NCBI RefSeq assembly: GCF_948472415.1
Contig: NZ_OX419519.1
Location: forward strand, 7,159,001 to 7,223,000
Direction: 5' to 3'
Source of the DNA: Kitasatospora fiedleri
GTDB taxonomy: Bacteria > Actinomycetota > Actinomycetes > Streptomycetales > Streptomycetaceae
Length of the DNA stretch: 64,000 nucleotides
Of the stretch, positions 59,558 through 64,000 are shown piece by piece (within the stretch, counting starts at the first letter, position 1; every line of letters begins with the position of its first letter). Under the pieces are notes generated by a model that saw only the letters and a list, made by a program, of their open reading frames with translations, was not told where the DNA came from and did no database searches. A program made the position numbers and the translations under genes.

Positions 59558-60501
59558 CAGCACTGACCCCATTGGCTCGGCGGGACGACCACGGACGAGG
59601 GCGGGAGGCCGTCGGTGAGGGCGTTGGACAGCGGGCAGAGGCCCTGGGCGGCGGCGTCCGGGCTCTCCTCGCGCGGGATGTCGCCGAAGTCCTTGACGGC
59701 GGTGGTCTGCTGGTCGATGCCGTCCTCGGTCTGCTGTCCGTCCCCCGTCACCGAGGCCAGGCAGGTGCGGTCGGTGGCCGGGCACTTGGCGATCTCCTCC
59801 TCGGCACCGCCGACGTCCGCGCACTGCGAGCCGCCCGCGGTGCCGCCCGTCCCGCCACCCGTCCCGCCGCCTGTCGTGCCGTCCGAGCACGGGTCGGTGG
59901 CGCCCTTCGGCGGGGCCGTCGATGCGGTCTGCCGGGCGGCCACGTCGGTGATCGACGGCTGGCAGCTCGGGGTGGGGTTGGAGGCGTCGAAGGAGAAGGT
60001 GACCCGGGGCGAGTCCTCGGCCGCGGTGAAGGAGTAGGACCGGCCGATGAACCAGTTCGCCCTTCCCGTGGGCTCGTTGGTGGCGAACGCGCCCGGTCGG
60101 TTGGCGTCGCCCGCCACCGAGACCGTGTAGCTGCGCCGGGCGACGCCCTTGCCCACGCAGGTGTCGGGGTTGTCGTCCCAGGTGAGGGTGACCGTGGCGC
60201 CCGCGCGGACGGCGCGCAGCCGAGTGCTGAGCGGGGCGGCCGAGTCGGGGGAGGCCAGGAAGGCGGCCTGATAGCCCCGCGGGTGGTCGGCGCGGCCGAC
60301 CGAGAGCAGGCCCGGGCCGTCCCAGCCGTCGATGGCGAGGTACGCCCAGGTCTGTCCGGACGGTACCTGCGGGGAGACGAAGCTGCCGTTGACCACGACG
60401 GCCGGCTCGGCGTCCTCCGCGCCCGCCGGGGCCGGTGCGGCCAGGGCGGATGCGCTACTGAGGGTGATGGCCAGGAGTCTGGCCGATGAAGTCCGGAGCA
60501 A
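59557..60501 (-). CDS. Secreted protein of unrecognised family B, copy 2
   Basis: 314 aa, TTG start with an ideal gggagg site six bases upstream. Signal peptide, then NGSFVSPQVPSGQTW, WDGPGLLSVGRADHPRGYQAAFL, STRLRAVRAGATVTLTWDDNPDTC, SYTVSVAG, WFIGRSYSFTAAEDSPRVTFSFD and SITDVAARQT. A Gly/Thr linker (GGGTGGGTGGTAGG) leads to the Cys-rich tail CPATDRTCLASV, GIDQQTTAVKDF and a terminal Cys. Intact full-length reference for this family; upstream of, and coupled to, the B-A fusion. Confidence 0.78.
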   Translation of the reverse strand: MLRTSSARLLAITLSSASALAAPAPAGAEDAEPAVVVNGSFVSPQVPSGQTWAYLAIDGWDGPGLLSVGRADHPRGYQAAFLASPDSAAPLSTRLRAVRAGATVTLTWDDNPDTCVGKGVARRSYTVSVAGDANRPGAFATNEPTGRANWFIGRSYSFTAAEDSPRVTFSFDASNPTPSCQPSITDVAARQTASTAPPKGATDPCSDGTTGGGTGGGTGGTAGGSQCADVGGAEEEIAKCPATDRTCLASVTGDGQQTEDGIDQQTTAVKDFGDIPREESPDAAAQGLCPLSNALTDGLPPSSVVVPPSQWGQC

Positions 60502-60815
60502 CGGGTTCCTCCCTGAACTCTGCTACAGAGCAAATTGGTTGACACCAGGTCAAGGCGGCTGACGATCAAGATCCCTGGTCATGCTGGGCGGCTCGACTAC
60601 GCACCGCAACCGAGGGCGGACCGAACGGGGGGCGGTCGGAGGAGCGGATGGGCCGTTGGCATGGAAAGCGGTCCGTGTTCGCACCAACCCGGTGGTGCCG
60701 GGTTAGGTATCCCGGCGATCCGATCATCATTTCGACTTCGACCGGAGTCGGGTTGCCGCCGCACGCCCCACCGGGCCGCGCCGCGCCACGCCCCGACCGT
60801 GACCACGAGGCCCCG
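60502..60815. promoter_or_regulatory. Divergent control region of the secretome island
   Basis: 314 bp, AT-richer. It contains ttgac-accag-gtcaa (60539-60553), a 5 bp-arm dyad, and the hairpin aacccgg-tggtg-ccgggtt (60686-60704). It should hold promoters for the family B operon (minus) and for the small exported protein and RCC1 genes (plus). No clean -10 was identified. Confidence 0.5.
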
Positions 60816-61058
60816 ATGACACCCCAGACCCGCACCGCCGCCCTGCTCGCGGCCACCGCCCCCTGCCTGCTCGCCGCCCTGCTCGCCGCCCCCCCGGCCG
60901 CCGCGTCGGAGACCGCGCCGGACGCCCGCCCCGCGACGCACGCCGCGCACCGGCCGATCGACCAGACCCACCCCGTCCAGCCCCCGCCCGGACGCTTCGC
61001 CCAGGGCGGGCCCGTCCGGCGCGCCGCCCCCGACACGTCCGTCCGGCCCGGTCCCTGA
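60816..61058 (+). CDS. Small exported protein, unknown
   Basis: 80 aa, ATG with cacgagg. Signal peptide (core AALLAATAPCLLAALLAAPPAAA) followed by about 45 Pro/Ala/His-rich residues with no Cys. Could be a secreted peptide or a linker-like accessory for the RCC1 proteins just downstream. No family recognised. Confidence 0.55.
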   Translation: MTPQTRTAALLAATAPCLLAALLAAPPAAASETAPDARPATHAAHRPIDQTHPVQPPPGRFAQGGPVRRAAPDTSVRPGP

Positions 61059-61116
61059 CACCGCCGGACCACGTCCCGCACGTCCCGCAGATCCCATGTC
61101 CACGGAGGAACCACCG

Positions 61117-62361
61117 ATGCACCGCAAGCTGCGCCAGCTGCCCGCCGCTACCCTGCCCGCGCTGCTGGCGGGCCTGACCCTGGTGTGTGCCACCGCACTG
61201 CCGGCCGGCACCGCGTCCGCCTACGACCTGCGGCTGCGCGCCTGGGGCAACAACGCCAACGGGCAGCTCGGCGACGGCACCGCCAAGACCCAGCGGCTCA
61301 CCCCCGCCTCGGTGGTCGGCATGGCCGGGGCCGAACTCAACGGGATCGCCGCCGGCGGCACCACCAGCGGCACCACCGTCACCGGGTTCGCGCTCGCGCT
61401 GCTCGGCAACGGGACCGTCGAAGCCTGGGGCCGCAACGACAAGGGCCAGCTCGGCAACGGCACCACCAGCGCCACCGAGGACGCGGCGGTGCCCGGACTG
61501 GTCGCCGGACTGACCGGCGTCGAGGCCGTCGCGGCCGGCGGCTCGCACGCCCTCGCCCTGCTCAAGGACGGCACCGTCAAGGCGTGGGGTGCCAACGACA
61601 AGGGCCAGCTCGGCGACGGCACCGTCGTCACCACCAACCTGCCCGTCACCGTCGCCGGACTCTCCGACGTCAAGGCGATCGTCGCCGGGGACACCTTCAG
61701 CATGGCGCTGCTCAAGGACGGCACCGTCAAGACCTGGGGCAACAACGACAAGGGCCAGCTCGGCGTCACCCCGGTGCCGGTCAGTTCCACCGCGCCCGTC
61801 CCCGCGCCCACCCCCGCCACCCGCACCACCGCGATGACCGTCCCCGGCCTGACCACGGTCAAGGGCATCACCGCGGGCGCCGGCCACGCCCTCGCGCTGC
61901 TCGCCGACGGCCACGTGTACGCCTGGGGTGCCGACGACAAGGGCCAGCTCGGCGACGACACCGTCGTCAACAAGCCCTACCCCGTGCCCGTGCAGGAGCT
62001 GACCGACGTCACCGAGCTGTCCGCCGGGGCCGCCCACACCCTGGCCCTGCTCCAGGACCACACGCTGCGCGCCTGGGGTGCCAACGACAAGGGGCAGATC
62101 GGCGACGGCACCACCACCCAGCGCAACACCAGCGTGCCCGTCCCCGGAGTCTCCGGCGTCGAGGCGATCGCCTCCGGCTCCGCGCACAACCTGGCCGTGC
62201 TCGCCGACGGCACCGTGCAGGCCTGGGGCGCCAACGACAAGGGCCAGCTCGGCGACGGCACCACCACCCAGCGCAACACCCCCGTCCAGGTGCTCGCCAA
62301 GTCCGGCAGCGTCTCCCTGGTCTCCGCGCCGAGCAACGGCAACTTCAGCCTCGCGCGCTGA
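61117..62361 (+). CDS. Secreted RCC1-repeat beta-propeller protein, copy 1
   Basis: 414 aa, ATG with cggagg. Signal peptide to about residue 35 (A-S-A). Seven RCC1 repeats of the form A-W-G-x-N-x-x-G-Q-L-G-D-G...V...I-A-A-G-x-x-H-x-L-A-L-L-x-D-G-T-V, enough for a complete seven-bladed propeller. Several repeats are near identical at DNA level (gccaacgacaagggccagct recurs). RCC1 domains are protein-binding scaffolds; secreted bacterial forms have no assigned role. 35 bp upstream of a second copy. Confidence 0.88.
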   Translation: MHRKLRQLPAATLPALLAGLTLVCATALPAGTASAYDLRLRAWGNNANGQLGDGTAKTQRLTPASVVGMAGAELNGIAAGGTTSGTTVTGFALALLGNGTVEAWGRNDKGQLGNGTTSATEDAAVPGLVAGLTGVEAVAAGGSHALALLKDGTVKAWGANDKGQLGDGTVVTTNLPVTVAGLSDVKAIVAGDTFSMALLKDGTVKTWGNNDKGQLGVTPVPVSSTAPVPAPTPATRTTAMTVPGLTTVKGITAGAGHALALLADGHVYAWGADDKGQLGDDTVVNKPYPVPVQELTDVTELSAGAAHTLALLQDHTLRAWGANDKGQIGDGTTTQRNTSVPVPGVSGVEAIASGSAHNLAVLADGTVQAWGANDKGQLGDGTTTQRNTPVQVLAKSGSVSLVSAPSNGNFSLAR

Positions 62362-62395
62362 CCGCACCCCATCGAGGACCCGAGGAAGGCACCCC

Positions 62396-63692
62396 ATGAC
62401 GTCCACTCAGTCCGCCGCTGCCGCTGCCGCTGCCGCTGCCGCCGCTGCCGTCGCCGCCCGCCGCGCCCGGCCGCGCCCCGCCCTGCGTCCTGCCCTCGCC
62501 GCGGGGGTGGCCGCGCTCACCGCGCTCACCGCTCTCAGCCTGACCGCCGTGCCCGCCGGCACCGCGCACGCGCAGGAGAAACGGCTCAAAGCCTGGGGCA
62601 ACAACCGGTCCGGGCAGCTCGGCGACGGCACCTGGACCGACTTCCGCACCACCGCCACCACCGTGCTCGGCCTGACCAGCGCGGAGGTCGTCAAGATCGC
62701 CGCCGGTGGGGCGGCTCCGCCACCGGGCACGGGCTGGCGCTGCTCACCGACCGCACCGTGCAGTCCTGGGGCGCCAACGGCTCCGGGCAGCTCGGCGACG
62801 GCAGCGTGTTCAGCCACAACGCGCCCGGACAGGTCGTCAACCTCTCCAGCGCCCGCGACGTCGCGGCCGGCGGCTGGCACAGCCTCGCCCTGCTCGACGA
62901 CCAGACCGTGGTCGCCTGGGCCGCAACAACTACGGGCAGCTCGGCAACGGCACCAACACGGACAGCAGCGTCCCGGTCCCGGTCGAGGGACTCAACAAGG
63001 TGGTGGCGATCGCCGCCGGACTCCACCACAGCCTCGCGCTGCGCGAGGACGGCACCGTCTGGGCCTGGGGCTACAACATCAACGGGCAGCTCGGCGACGG
63101 CACTTCGGCCAGCCGCAACGTACCCGCCCCGGTCGGCGGACTCACCGGCGTCACCAAGATCGCGGCCGGTTGCAACCACAACCTGGCCCTGGTCGGCCCG
63201 CCCAGCGGCGGCACCAAGCCCACCAGCGGCAACGCCGTCAGGGCCTGGGGCTACAACGCGACCGGGCAGCTCGGCGACAACAGCACCATCAACCGCTACA
63301 CGCCCGTCGACACCCAGGGCATCTGGCTCGGCGGCGTCTCGCAGATCGCCGCGGGCTGCAACCACAGCCTGGCCGTCACCGACAGCGACAACAGGCTCAA
63401 GACCTGGGGCCAGAACACCTCCGGCCAGCTCGGCGACGGCACCACCGACTACCGCATCACCCCCGTCCCGGTGCCCGGCATCAAGGGCGTCCAACTGGTC
63501 GCGGGCGGCCGCGAGCACACCCTCGTGCTGCTCGGCGACAACACCGTCCGCTCCTGGGGCGCCAACGGCTCCGGCCAGCTCGGCAACGGCACCACCGCCG
63601 AGAGCAGTACCCCCGTCACCGCACTGACCGCCCTGACCGGCGTCGACAAGATCGCCGCCCCGGTGGGCGGAGACTTCAGCCTCGCCAACTGA
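62396..63692 (+). pseudogene. Secreted RCC1-repeat beta-propeller protein, copy 2, two frameshifts
   Basis: ATG with gaggaagg. A 12-Ala tract from gccgct hexamers precedes the signal peptide. Seven RCC1 repeats are spread over three frames; -1 breaks lie at the G runs 62708-62711 (IAAGGG, expected GGGGG) and 62918-62920 (VVAWG|RNNYGQLG, expected one more G). With both restored the length is about 432 codons. It shares the propeller design of copy 1 but uses AWG-x-N-x-S-G-Q-L repeats. Probably intact in the organism. Confidence 0.85.
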
Positions 63693-63714
63693 GCCGGCCG
63701 GGAGGGGAGTCGAA

Positions 63715-63741
63715 GGGCCCGCGCGACGACCGCGCGGGCCC
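63715..63741. terminator. Bidirectional hairpin terminator
   Basis: 11 bp perfect stem (gggcccgcgcg / cgcgcgggccc), 5 nt loop, between the convergent RCC1 and UvrA-like genes. Confidence 0.8.
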
Positions 63742-63767
63742 CTGCCGTCGGCCGTCGAAGCGGCGGG

Positions 63768-64000
63768 TCAGTGCAGGCCGAGGCGGGCCGCGAGGTACGG
63801 GGCGGTGCGGCTGTCGGGGGAGGTGGCGAGGGTGGTGGGGGTGCCGGTGGCGAGGACGCGGCCGCCGGTGTCGCCGCCGCCGGGGCCGAGGTCGATGACG
63901 TGGTCGGCGCCGGCGATCAGGTCGAGGTCGTGTTCGGCGACCAGGACGGTGGCGCCCGCGTCGACCAGGTGGTGGAGCTGGGCGGTGAGCCGCTCGCTGT
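63768..64000 (-). CDS. UvrA-like ABC ATPase, C-terminal fragment
   Basis: 77 codons before the stop lie in the window; the rest is off the right edge. V-A-E-H-D-L-D-L-I-A-G-A-D-H-V-I-D-L-G-P-type sequence then G-G-D-T-G-G-R-V and TAPYLAARL is the standard C-terminus of UvrA (switch His, D-loop end). It may be UvrA itself or a UvrA-like drug-resistance paralogue (DrrC type); the N-terminus is needed to tell. Confidence 0.8.
   Translation of the reverse strand, partial: SERLTAQLHHLVDAGATVLVAEHDLDLIAGADHVIDLGPGGGDTGGRVLATGTPTTLATSPDSRTAPYLAARLGLH

Noticed and set aside
1..64000. CRISPR array, insertion sequence, prophage or rRNA/tRNA genes
   Set aside because: No regularly spaced direct repeats, transposase, integrase, phage structural genes or RNA-gene sequence were seen.

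Overview
This 64 kb window of very GC-rich DNA is a piece of a streptomycete chromosome (Streptomyces or Kitasatospora). The reasons are strong third-position GC bias, frequent GTG starts and GTGA/ATGA stop-start overlaps, and lineage-marker genes: an SsgA-like protein, a WhiB-like protein, a SigB/SigF-type partner-switch set, SpoIIE-type phosphatases and CebR-type operators over a secreted cellulase. I see no rRNA, tRNA, CRISPR array, insertion sequence or prophage.

Layout. 1-6.5 kb: start of a CsoR-like repressor, an OlsB/OlsA-like acyltransferase pair, two GT-C mannosyltransferases and a DUF4037 protein. 6.6-11.8 kb: a tight five-gene redox operon (membrane protein, molybdopterin oxidoreductase, four-cluster ferredoxin, Rieske protein, small membrane subunit). 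12-19.5 kb: hypothetical protein, ThrE-like exporter, SHOCT protein and two PAS/GAF/PP2C regulators, one with altered metal-site motifs. 19.6-28.3 kb: aldo/keto reductase, Acg-type nitroreductase, DUF5713, methyltransferase, etfBA, and a thioredoxin-reductase/methyltransferase fusion divergent from an XRE-cupin regulator. 28.4-32.1 kb: secreted proteins plus a DUF6230/DUF6114 pair. 32.3-38 kb: PxpB/PxpC and a MoxR/VWA trio. 38-45 kb: an MpaB-like oxygenase, ribosomal protein bL37, WhiB-like, the sigma/STAS/kinase set, SRPBCC, SsgA-like, PRC-barrel and MarR proteins. 45-55 kb: a methyltransferase behind a dense MarR-type operator array, a CebR-controlled GH5 cellulase, a sugar kinase, LysR/tautomerase, an epimerase, HxlR and DUF2316.

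55.2-63.7 kb is the most novel part. It is a secretome island with two tandem paralogues of one unrecognised family (A) on the plus strand, converging on three minus-strand genes. Two of those belong to a second family (B) and the third fuses a B-like N-terminus to an A-like C-terminus. A small exported protein and two secreted seven-repeat RCC1 beta-propellers follow. A UvrA-like C-terminus closes the window.

Caution on quality: eight otherwise well-conserved genes carry ten single-base (-1) frameshifts, nearly all at short G or C runs. The pattern looks like uncorrected base-calling error rather than gene decay. I list those genes as pseudogenes because the sequence as given is broken, but most are probably intact in the organism.
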